From positions 200,926 to 264,925 of the forward strand of contig VZQC01013826.1 of the NCBI GenBank assembly GCA_009823505.1: 64,000 nucleotides of DNA, written 5' to 3'. This document shows positions 55,776 through 64,000 of this stretch, one piece after another (position 1 is the first letter of the stretch; each line of letters starts with the position of its first letter). The stretch is from Rhizomys pruinosus (lineage: Eukaryota; Chordata; Mammalia; Rodentia; Spalacidae). Both the position numbers and the translations under genes were made by a program. The notes under the pieces are model-generated. The model made no database searches. It saw nothing but the letters and a program-made list of their open reading frames with translations, and was not told the origin of the DNA.

Positions 55776-56855
55776 TAATATATTAATTAATAAGATTTAG
55801 GTGTATGGTTATCAGTATTTGCCATAATTTCAAAGTCTTGATGAACACGGTCTTTCAAGATTTCAAGAATACGTGTAGTTTCTGTTGGTGACAAAGTCGC
55901 AGGTACTGTTAATGCTCCTCTGGTTGACCTCTACATTCATTAATCGCATGTAGGATTTAGAGAAAATGAAGATAGAACTTGTTCTCATGCATCTCTGTAC
56001 CTCCCCCTGTCTTCTGTGTGTACTCAGGTCCAAAGTTGTTCCTAGCAGATTCATCTGGGACTGTCTAAGAGCCCAGCCACTCGACCATAGACAGGGGTCA
56101 TAGAATGTGGCTGGAGGAGTGTCCCAGCAAGGCTGAAGGAGTCCCACAGCTGTTCACTCACATAGATGGTGAAAGCAAAGTAGTGAAGGTGCGTGGATCC
56201 ACGTGTCCCCTCTCCCACAGGGCACCGTCACTGAAACCAATGGTGGCAGCAGAGACGGTGGACACCCTGCGGCAGGGGAGCCAGCTCCACGCTGCTGTTG
56301 GTGACTACCTAGCCCAGCGTATAAGCATCCCCAGAGTGTGCTGAGTCAGAACGACAGAGGTGACAACTGTTTCGTGATGGTCTCCAGGGGCATGGGAAGC
56401 TGGTGGCCACAGCCCTGCTTCTCACAAGCTCCCTATGTCCGTGGGTTCTGAGAGGACGTCCTGCTGAGGCTCGGAGCAGCTGTGACGTGATGGCAGCTGC
56501 AACAGCGGCCTTGCCCTCTAGGGCCACTGCAGATGTGGGAGGGCTCCAGGGCACTAGGGCTGGCAGGCGGGAACTCCCAGGAAGCATTCCCTGTGGGGAC
56601 AAGAGGAGGAACACCAGGAAGGACTTCTAGAGAATTGCCAGATGACATTTTATACTTTTTTTCTATCAGCAAAAAGTAATACATGCTGTATTCAGAAAAC
56701 TTGGAAGGGGCAGAAAAGTAAAGTCCAATACTACCCCTAGTATTCCCCTCCAAAAATGACATTTTGATTATCAACACTATGGTGATAACTATATCTAGAT
56801 TTATACTTTGCTGTACATGTTGTGTATACAAAATTTTATTTTAGTTTATTTTATT
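55776..56855. other. Unannotated intron with a GC-rich patch
   Basis: 56180-56630 is GC- and CpG-rich (GTGCGTGGATCCACGTGTCC; GAGAGGACGTCCTGCTGAGG) in AT-rich surroundings. ORFs on both strands have no known match. May be a diverged CpG cluster; no exon evidence. Confidence 0.4.
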
Positions 56856-57005
56856 TATTTTTTGGTCTTTGAGACAGGGTCTCCTGTAGTCCCAGCTGGC
56901 CTGGAGCTTCCTATGTAAACCAGGCTGGCCTTGAACTCACAGAGATCCGCCTGTCTCTGCCTCCCAAGTGCTGGAATTAAAAGCATGTGCCACCACACTG
57001 GACAT
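56856..57005 (-). repeat. B1 SINE, antisense
   Basis: TTTTTTGGTCTTTGAGACAG … CATGTGCCACCACACTGGAC. Forms an inverted pair with the sense B1 at 57056. Confidence 0.95.
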
Positions 57006-57055
57006 GTATACCAACTTTTAACACTGACTTTTTCCCCTTTAAAAATTACATGAAG

Positions 57056-57206
57056 CTGGGTGTGGTGGCACACGCCTTTAATCCTAGCACTTGAGAGGCA
57101 GAGGCAGGCAGATCTTTGTGAGTTCAAGGCCAGCCTGGCCTACAGAGCGAGGAACAGGACAGCTGGGGCTATAGGGAGACCCTGTCTCAAAAAGACCGAA
57201 GAAAAA
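57056..57206 (+). repeat. B1 SINE
   Basis: CTGGGTGTGGTGGCACACGC … CTCAAAAAGACCGAAG. Flanked by AATTACATGAAG (57044-57055) and AATTATATGAAG (57207-57218). Confidence 0.97.
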
Positions 57207-57218
57207 AATTATATGAAG

Positions 57219-57886
57219 ACACAGCTTTTCAACCTTCCAATATGGACTGAAGACTCATGTCTCTCCAAGAATCCTCCAAACCTTCAGTGCCAGATGGGGA
57301 CTGCTGAGACATCCAACTTGTGGACTAAGCTACTACTGGGGTTTCAGCCTCTTCAGAGTATAGACTGCCATTGTCGGACTACCCAGGCTGTATCATGGAG
57401 ACCATACAGGAAGATCAAGACAGGACGCGATGCTTACTGGACCTCATTTGGTGACCATGGGAAGGGAAAACCCCAGTGTGGAATACAAGGCAGAACTAAT
57501 GGTGGTTTGGCCTTGCCAAGGAAGAGACTTCAAACATGGCATCTTTCAGCCTGATAAAAAAAAAATCACAAGTTGAAGATGCTAAAGCCTATGATATATG
57601 TGGCATGCATATGTGCATATTTTGGAATGATGCATATTGGAAGGAATAACAACAACAACAGCAGAAAAGACAGTGTCAAAGAACTGACTGGAACGATGAA
57701 CTTCTGCTCAAAACAGTAAACTTCTGCATTGAGAATTTTGAGAGACTGAGAAAAAGATGAAAAACATGTTTGGCAGAATGCATGAGCTCTGGTGGGGGGC
57801 AGTGAGGGGGGCATGGGTCTAGATTTGATTTGTAATGTAATTTTGTATGAAATGCACAGAGCTTCAATAAAACATTGGCTTAAAAA
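57219..57886 (+). mobile_element. Poly(A) retroposon 'family A', long copy
   Basis: Starts ACACAGCTTTTCAACCTTCC and ends TTCAATAAAACATTGGCTT + A. 57585-57886 is homologous to 3165-3492. Contains two tandem (A)ACAGTAAACTTCTG-like units and an AATAAA signal just before the tail. Target-site copies AATTATATGAAG (57207) and AATTACATGAAG (57887). No intact protein recognised; parent transcript unknown. Confidence 0.75.
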
Positions 57887-57898
57887 AATTACATGAAG

Positions 57899-58091
57899 AG
57901 GTTGGAGAGATGGCTCAGTGGTTAAGAGTATGTACTGCTCTTGTGGAGGACCAGGGCTTGGTTCCCAATGTCCACATCAGGTGGCTCATCATACATGTGC
58001 ACGTACATAAACACAGACACAGAGACACTCATAGACACAAGCACACATACACACATAAATAAACTAAGAAAAGACAAAATTTTAAAAACAG
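57899..58091 (+). repeat. B2 SINE, diverged tail
   Basis: AGGTTGGAGAGATGGCTCAG … TGTGCACGTACATAAACACA. Followed at 58092 by AATTATATCAAG, similar to the AATTACATGAAG on its left. Confidence 0.93.
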
Positions 58092-58103
58092 AATTATATC
58101 AAG

Positions 58104-58195
58104 GGTTCAGTGGCAGGCACTTGCCCAGCCTGCCTGGTGTCCCAAGTTCCAGCCCTAACACTGTCTGGGGCAGCAGGAAAAGAAAAATCACATCA
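58104..58195 (+). repeat. ID-like SINE remnant
   Basis: GGTTCAGTGGCAGGCACTTG … CCAAGTTCCAGCCCTAAC, then an A-rich end. Weak match. Confidence 0.5.
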
Positions 58196-58379
58196 AGAAT
58201 GCTGGTGACAGAAGTGGCACGTGCGCAGTGCAATCCCCCCACCTACTGCTCAGGGAACATCTCAGAAGAGGCGTCGAACCGAATGGAAGAGGCAGCGTGA
58301 CCAGACAGTGAGGCTACGTAAGGCATTCTGGATGTGGCAGGGAGTCAGCACCAGTGAAATCTCCTCTGCATGGCCATCT

Positions 58380-58787
58380 AACGAGATCTGCACATAACAA
58401 AAGCGGCTGACATACCCAGTGGGTGGATGGGGGAAACTTCGAGAAGTCCCACCTCAAGATGAAGAGCTGCTGGCAATCAATGGATGCTGGGGTGGGGGGG
58501 CGGAGATCAGTTTTCTCCAGAGACTAGCTACCTGAGACATTATCTAATTCCAAGTGGGTAAGCCCTAAATACAGGAACACAGAAGTACCAGTGAATGATC
58601 TCAGTGTGTAATGTATATGTATAATATATATAAATATATACATGCATATGTAATATACAATAATAATGAAGGAGACAGGAAACAGAGGGAGAAGGGACAT
58701 GGGAGAAGGGGGCACTGGGAGGGATGGAGCATATAATATTCACAAAAAATAATTAAAATTTTTTTAATAATCTAAAAAAAAAACATG
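58380..58787 (+). mobile_element. L1 3' UTR fragment (Lx-like)
   Basis: GGGGAAACTTCGAGAAGTCC, GGAGATCAGTTTTCTCCAGA, TTATCTAATTCCAAGTGG, then GACATGGGAGAAGGGGGCAC and an A-rich tail; ends about 60 bp before the KIF6 exon. Confidence 0.82.
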
Positions 58788-58850
58788 AAGAACATCTTTG
58801 CATGGCATTAGACTTGAGCTAACACGTGAAATTCCTTCTTGGGCCAACAG

Positions 58851-58948
58851 GTAAACATCCCAGCTGCAAATCCCCTGGACCATGAGAAGCCACTTCCTCA
58901 GACCTCCGAATGCAAGCAGGACCAGTCCCAGCTTCTCTCCAGTAGAAG
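58851..58948 (+). CDS. KIF6: KIF6 coding exon, start of tail; 3' end uncertain
   Basis: After the acceptor GGGCCAACAG the frame reads VNIPAANPLDHEKPLPQTSE then CKQDQSQLLSSR. This aligns with human VNSPAVNSLDHTKPFLQTSD and SQHEWSQLLSNK. The end is not certain. A donor at AGAAG|GTCAGG gives 98 nt. However, the following bases (TCAGGAG… GGTACCTGGGAAAGA) still resemble the human coding continuation, and another possible donor GGG|GTACCT lies at 58977/58978. Reading through without splicing meets a stop at 59028-59030. The codon at 58923-58925 is CAG (Gln) at the position I align with human Trp719, the site of the Trp719Arg polymorphism. The conserved human C-terminal tail is not seen in the window. 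Confidence 0.88.
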
Positions 58949-59199
58949 GTCAGGAGAAGACTGCCAGCTATGTTGGGGTACCTGGGAAAGACTCTCTGCC
59001 TCTTCTCTCCTTAAGGCTGTGTGGTCTTAAAGAAATGAATTGCTTTGCTTTTTCAATTAGTTGTAGACCCTTAGGCTTGTGGCTTTTAAGCTTGCTTGAG
59101 TGCACATCCCTCCAGGGTCTCTCTCTGACAGCCAAGCCAGTACATCTACCACCATAGCAATAGGAGAAAAGGGTTTAAGGGTATAAGCCCTGGACCTGA

Positions 59200-59375
59200 T
59201 ATCTGAGGAAGAGGAGGAGAAGGGAAGGACGAGGAAGGAAGAAGGAGGAAGAGGCAAATGAGGAGGAGGAGGAGGAGGAAGAGGAAGAAGGAAGGAAGGA
59301 AGGAAGGAAGGAAGGAAGGAAGGAAGGAAGGAAGGAAGGAAGGAAGGAAGGAAAAGGAAGAAGAAGAGGAAGGGG
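59200..59375. repeat. (GGA)n / (GGAA)n polypurine tract
   Basis: Mixed GGA/GAA units, then about 16 GGAA units (59288-59352). Confidence 0.97.
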
Positions 59376-59865
59376 TTGGAATGAGCCAAAGGGAGGGCCT
59401 GGGAAGGGTGCCTGGGGACAAGGGAATGTGGGTGGTGGCCTAGATGGTAGTCAGTCTACCAGGGCCCAGGGTGCCTGTGACGGGTGCGAGTACTCTGTCC
59501 TACAGAGGATTCAGGAGATACATGGGCAAGGTGTGGGCAGCCTGCCCTATCACCATATGAAGATGGCTGGCTGGAATTTAGCCTGGTTCTCTAAATGATG
59601 GGGTGACCCAGTGCAGATTCTACTTCCCTGCACACCATGTTCAGGTCTCTTTCCAATCACCCAGTCCAGGTGGCAGAGCCCATGAGGCACACCTCCAACC
59701 ACCATGCCCCCATCCCTCAGACTCAGCCCTGTCAGGCCAGAGGCCAGGGCAGCATTAGTGAGGCATCCATTCCTGCCACCAAGGAGCCATCCACCTGTTG
59801 GGTTGGAAGGTGCTAAGCTCCCACACTGGAAGTGCGAAGTGGAGCTTTTTGAAAAGGTGCAGGGA
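59376..59865. other. Unannotated intron
   Basis: GC-rich, unique-looking; no repeat or exon recognised. Confidence 0.4.
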
Positions 59866-60078
59866 AGAGGGGGAGATGGCTTAGCAATTCAGAGAATTTG
59901 ATGCTCTTGCAGAATACCCGAGTTCAGTTCCCAGCAGTCACACTGGGCTGCTCACAACTGCCTGTTAACTCCAGAGCCAAAGGATCAGATACTTTCTGGT
60001 AGCCCCTGTGGGTGCACCAACATATATTGAATACACTTACACACACACACACACACACACACACAAATAAAAACAAAA
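59866..60078 (+). repeat. B2 SINE, old, with (CA)n tail
   Basis: GAGGGGGAGATGGCTTAGCA … CGAGTTCAGTTCCCAGCAGT … (CA)n at 60040-60065. Confidence 0.88.
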
Positions 60079-60080
60079 TA

Positions 60081-60298
60081 GGGGCTGGAGAGATGGCTCA
60101 GCAGTTAGAGTATTGACTCCTCTTGCAGACGACCTAAGTTTGATTTCCAGCACCCACATGGTGACTTACAACCATCCATAACTCCAATTCCAGGGAATCC
60201 AACACCTTCTTCTGACCACTGCAGGCTCTGCGTGAGATGGGTGCACCCACCTACCTGAGGGCAGTGCACTCATACACATAAAATAAAAATAAAAAAGA
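60081..60298 (+). repeat. B2 SINE
   Basis: GGGGCTGGAGAGATGGCTCA … GCACCCACATGGTGACTTAC … AAAATAAAAATAAAAAAGAC. Confidence 0.96.
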
Positions 60299-60302
60299 CA
60301 GA

Positions 60303-60495
60303 GCCAGGTGTGGTGGCACACACCTTTAATCCTAGCACTTGGGAGGCAGAGGCAGGCGGATCTTTGTGAGTTCAAGGCCAGCCTGGTCTACAGAGCGAGT
60401 TCCAGGACAGCTGGGACTACAGGGAGACCCTGTCCCGAAAAGACCAAAAAGACCAAAAAAATAAATAAATAAAAATAAAAAATAAAAAAATAAGA
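60303..60495 (+). repeat. B1 SINE with long A-rich tail
   Basis: GCCAGGTGTGGTGGCACACA … CCCGAAAAGACCAAAAAGAC, then (AAAT)n-like tail. It follows a complete B2 tail, so it is not the composite SINE. Confidence 0.96.
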
Positions 60496-60504
60496 CAAAA
60501 GAGG

Positions 60505-60735
60505 GGACTGGAGAGATGTCTTAGTGGTTAAGAACACCAACCGCCCTTTCAGAGGACCCGGGTTCAATTCCCCAGCACCCACATGCTAGCTAACAACCTT
60601 CTATAACTCCAGTTCCAGGGGAATCTGATGCTTTCTTCTGACTTCGTGGCCATTCCACAACACAGGTGCATTTACATACATGCAGATAATACACCCATGC
60701 ACATAAAACAAAAATAATAAATAAAATATTTTTAA
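60505..60735 (+). repeat. B2 SINE
   Basis: GGGACTGGAGAGATGTCTTA … CCGGGTTCAATTCCCCAGC … AAAACAAAAATAATAAATAA. Confidence 0.96.
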
Positions 60736-60837
60736 AACAGACAAAAGATTATATTGAGGAGGAAAAGGGTGTACAGGCAGTGCCTTGCTGTTATGTGGGA
60801 GGAGTGGCCCTTCCCTCCATGCTCTGTCTGCCCCAGG

Positions 60838-61075
60838 GGCTGGAGAGATGGCTCAGCAGTTCAGAGCACTGGCTGCTCTTGCAGAGGACCTGGGTTCAGT
60901 TCCCAGCACCCACATGGTGACTTACAACCATCCTTAACTCCAGTTCCAGGATATCTGACTCCCTCTTCTGACCTCCTTAGGCATTGGACAGCATGAGTAT
61001 ACATACCTTCATATAGCAAATACATTGATATCCATAAACAATAACAAATAATAAATAAAATAAAATTTTAAATCT
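60838..61075 (+). repeat. B2 SINE
   Basis: GGCTGGAGAGATGGCTCAGC … TTCCCAGCACCCACATGGTG … AATAATAAATAAAATAAAA. Confidence 0.96.
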
Positions 61076-61618
61076 CATATAGAAAACAAAAAGGCCCAGA
61101 GGTAAGGCTCCACTGCAGGCTCACATTTTCCCCGACATCCCCAGATGTGGTCAGCGCCAGGAAACATCTGGATGAACACACAGCCACCGCTGGCAGGGTG
61201 GAGTTTATTTAGTTATCTGAAGTTTTAAAAGTCGGTAAATTCATGGAAAAAAAATCAGTAAGTTGAACTTTATGTACAACCTACACAAGATCAAATTGGA
61301 CAAAGCCCCAGCATGGAAGGAGGTGAGCAAGAAGCCCTGCCCCAGCTGAGGATCTGCTGACCAGTGATAGCTACTGGAAGAGGGAGAGTTGGTGTTCTTT
61401 AAAGACGTGGTGTTGGGTAGGTTAACCAGACTCCATGGAATGGCCCCACACTAAAGAACATTTTGGAACACAAATTTAGACTTGGTAAGCCTTTAAAAAA
61501 AAATAACAGAAGACATAAAATTGAGGGGTAGGTAGTAAGGAAGTGTCTGAATATGATCAAAACCCTTTATGAATTTTTTTTAAAAACACTTAAAAAGTTT
61601 TTAAAAGATGTTGGGCTA
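61076..61618. other. Unannotated intron
   Basis: No repeat or exon recognised. Confidence 0.4.
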
Positions 61619-61765
61619 GCCAGGCGTGGTGGCCCACACCTTTAATCCTAGCACTTGGGAGCAGAAGCCAGTAGATCTCTGTGAGTTCAAGGCCAGCCTG
61701 GTCTACAGAGCAAGTTCCAGGACAGCTGAGTTGGCAGGAAGACCCTGTCTCAAAAAGATTAAAAA
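61619..61765 (+). repeat. B1 SINE
   Basis: GCCAGGCGTGGTGGCCCACA … CTGTCTCAAAAAGATT + A tail. Flanked by AAAAGATGTTGGGCTA on both sides. Confidence 0.96.
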
Positions 61766-61782
61766 AAAAAAAAAAAGATGTT

Positions 61783-61975
61783 GGGCTAGAGACATGGCTC
61801 AATGGATAAGACATATAACTTCCTGCTCTGTCAGGAGAGCTGAAGTTTCAGATCCCAGTGTCCACGTCGAGTGGTCACAAAGGTCTGTAACTCTAGCTGC
61901 AGGGGTTTCAGTTCCCTCTTCTGACTTCCTCGGGCACCTGCACACATGTATACACACACACACATACACACACAC

Positions 61976-62015
<40 letters not shown>

Positions 62016-62060
62016 GAGAGAGGGGGGAAGAGAGAAAGAGAAATAAAATAGTTCTTTAAA
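61783..62060 (+). repeat. B2-type SINE with (CA)n
   Basis: GGGCTAGAGACATGGCTCAA … CAGATCCCAGTGTCCACGTC … (CA)n at about 61948-62012 and a GA-rich end. Confidence 0.85.
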
Positions 62061-62074
62061 GAAAAAAAAAGTAC

Positions 62075-62375
62075 ACAGATGCCATCCCATGACTATGAGA
62101 ATGGCTAAAATCCAAAAGGGACAGAACCAAATGCTGACGAGGAGGTGGAATAGCAAGGGTTCCTGGCTGACGTTGATACTCCCATCTTAAAAGACAGTCT
62201 AGCACATTCTTACAAAACTAAACATAATTTTACCAGCCCAACCTTGCAATCACATTCCCAGGTACTTACCTAAATGAGATGAAAACTTAAGTGTACATGA
62301 AAACCTATCATGAATTCATAGAAGTCTTATTAGTAATTGCCAAAACAAAGCACCACCAAATGGACATTGTAAATA
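62075..62375 (+). mobile_element. L1 ORF2 3' fragment
   Basis: ATGAGAATGGCTAAAATCCA, GCTGACGAGGAGGTGGAATA, ACATTCCCAGGTACTTACC, CATAGAAGTCTTATTAGTAA match the usual L1 ORF2 end; frame broken. Confidence 0.75.
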
Positions 62376-63012
62376 ACATAAGCACGTCATTCCCTCCCCC
62401 ATTTGCAGATGCAAAAACTCAGACACAGAGAGATTGAGTCATGCTCTGGTTACCCAGGAATAAGTGTCAAGTCTAGGGTTTATACCCAGGCCTGTCAGAG
62501 TCTTGTCGCCTTCACAGCATCAATTGCTTTGTGTCTATGATAGACTGTTACAGGCAAAGCATATGTTGTGCTATTTAGAAAAAGCCGCCGACCCCATCCC
62601 ATATTCTATAATATCTCACACAAGCAGCTTTCTTTCTTTTTTTCTTTTTTCTTTTTTTACAAAGCAGCTTTCTTAATCACCTTCCCAGTACCATACCCTC
62701 CAGGTTCAAATTTTGTATCGGACAGGATTGTATTGGGAACAGAACCAACAGGCTGAATGTACTTATGAAATGGGATTTTATCAGAATGGCTTGCATGATA
62801 CAGGCTAGGTAAGCCAACAATAGCCATCTGCATGCCAGAGACTGCGAACCATGAAACTTGCTCTGCACCCCACCCGCCCCCAAGCTAGATGCCTCAGCAG
62901 TCTCTACCTGGTGCTGAAAGCCTGGAGCTCCCTGGAGAGTTACTGGTATCGAGTCTACGTTGCAGGGAGGAAGAAATGGATGTCTGTGTTTCCTTAGAAG
63001 GCCATACATAAA
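62376..63012. other. Unannotated intron
   Basis: Contains a T/C-rich patch at about 62630-62660; no repeat or exon recognised. Confidence 0.4.
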
Positions 63013-63125
63013 TACCAGGTATGGTGGCACACACCTGTGTTGCCAGCATTGAGAAGACAGAGACATGAGAACCAGTTCCACACCCGCCCGAGCTACATGG
63101 GGGATCATGTGGGAAACACACAGAC
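63013..63125 (+). repeat. Old B1-like SINE
   Basis: ACCAGGTATGGTGGCACACA … CCGAGCTACATGGGGGATCA; diverged. Confidence 0.6.
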
Positions 63126-64000
63126 AAACAGACACTTCTTTAGCTCTGCATTTGAGAACCTCAGATTTCAGAGGCATGCAGAGGTGTCCCCTTATTTAGA
63201 CTTTCACAGACATGGACCCTATGAATTTTAGCGATGGCCTTGGGAAGTTATCTCCTCCCTCTGGAGTCCCTTTACCTCACCCGTAAGGTGAACGAGGGTC
63301 CCTCAGACACTATTACTCTTGGAGCGGGTGCGTGTTCAGCACCCTTCAAGAGCCCAGCCTATTCTTTCCGCCTGATTTCAGGCAGCCACTCTGGTTGCAT
63401 GCAGTGCAGGCTCCAGCTTGTCTTCTGTGGTCAGGCTCCAGACTGGGGTCGGAGGGCAGCCCACACCAAGGCCAGTTATCATTAATAGTGCTTATCCGTC
63501 CTTATTAAGTAGAAGGTCATTCATTAATCCTTCTCCACAGGAGAAATGAATTCCAAGTCAAAGAGAGAGGCCCTAGATACACCCGTGGGGTTACTGAAAC
63601 AGCTGTGGCATCCAGGGGGTCTCGAGCAGCTTAGGAACTGGGAAGCCCATTCCCTTGGGAGCCCCAGGACTTCACAAGGTGCTGTCCTCTTGCTTGACTT
63701 GGGTGAGATGACAGACTGGTTGGCTGGCCTCTGGGGACAGCCAGCGATGCTGTCCCCATCTGCCTTGGTGTGGTCCAGCCCTTTTGCCCCGCCCTCCTTT
63801 ATCTATCCTCCCCACCCCTAGCATCCCTGGCATCTGATGCTTTAGGAAGCATCAAGTGAATGAGCCATTTGTGTGCCAATGATTTCGTTTCATATAGATT
63901 TGCTATTACTTTCAAACTAACCTTGACCTGCGGTGAAGGAAGCATCTGCAGAGGAAACACCCTCTATCCCTCCCTTCTCCAGGCTTAGAAGCCCTGAGAA
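63126..64000. other. Repeat-free end of window
   Basis: No mobile element. 63440-63560 (AGTTATCATTAATAGTGCTT; GTCATTCATTAATCC) and 63830-63950 look like conserved non-coding sequence. The small palindrome TGATGCTT-TAGG-AAGCATCA lies at 63835-63854. No KIF6 exon recognised. Confidence 0.4.

Larger units (their letters stand above)
50286..58850 (+). other. KIF6: KIF6 intron, 8.6 kb
   Basis: This intron starts at GTATGC and ends at GCCAACAG. Its first 190 bases consist of two extra copies of the exon/donor boundary. It then holds a 20-bp GC-box repeat, an antisense long retroposon, L1 3' ends and dense SINEs. Confidence 0.9.
58949..64000 (+). other. KIF6: KIF6 downstream intron or 3' flank (partial)
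   Basis: No sequence matching the conserved human KIF6 C-terminus (…DSDIIAFIKARQ…) was found here. The region is probably the next intron. If the last exon reads through to the stop at 59028-59030 it would instead be 3' UTR and flank, but no clear poly(A) signal close to that stop was seen. Confidence 0.6.

Noticed and set aside
56105..56630. Hidden exon or CpG-island promoter
   Set aside because: GC-rich with several CpGs but too short and irregular for a clear island, with no splice-phased frame or known protein match.
57060..57554. 164-aa plus-strand ORF
   Set aside because: Begins in a B1 and runs into the family A retroposon; composite artefact.
62677..63177. 166-aa minus-strand ORF
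   Set aside because: Runs through SINE-like and unique intron sequence; no recognised domain or splice context.

Overview
The window is nuclear DNA from a muroid rodent. It carries B1, B2, B3, ID and B4/RSINE1-type SINEs, rodent L1 3' untranslated regions, and many (CA)n, (GA)n and (GGAA)n microsatellites. Several young B2 copies and the B1 tail (…CTCAAAAAGACC) do not look like typical house-mouse copies, so I do not name a species. There are no bacterial or organellar features.

The only protein-coding gene I can support is the 3' half of KIF6, a kinesin-9 family motor, on the + strand. Four exons are recognised by their match to the remembered human KIF6 C-terminal region, and their splice phases join exactly: 28395-28445, 48101-48185, 50150-50285 and 58851-about 58948. 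They encode the distal coiled-coil stalk and the start of the tail. The motor domain lies upstream of the window, and I could not find the conserved final tail exon(s), which probably lie downstream. Everything else is KIF6 intron or flanking sequence.

Layout. 1-28394: upstream intron with many SINEs, L1 3' ends, a large minisatellite at 24.3-25.6 kb born inside an L1 3' UTR, and a 1.36-kb antisense retroposon at 26.7-28.1 kb. 28446-48100: a 19.7-kb intron with three minisatellite or higher-order repeat blocks (31.0, 33.9 and 42.7 kb) and long repeat-poor stretches. 48186-50149: a 2-kb intron. 50286-58850: an intron that starts with a tandem triplication of the exon end and its donor site, then contains a second copy of the retroposon and dense SINEs. 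58949-64000: B2/B1 clusters, an L1 piece and a repeat-poor end.

The most notable signals are: (1) triplication of the exon 3' end plus 5' splice site at 50.25-50.47 kb, giving an in-frame 25-codon extension option; (2) a composite SINE with a 102-nt B2 head joined to a B1 body, present twice with the same junction; (3) a poly(A) retroposon family with four related 3' ends in the window; (4) chains of insertions reusing one target sequence; (5) a roughly 59-copy, 21-bp minisatellite inside an L1 3' UTR. Family names come from memory and pattern reading; no database search was run.
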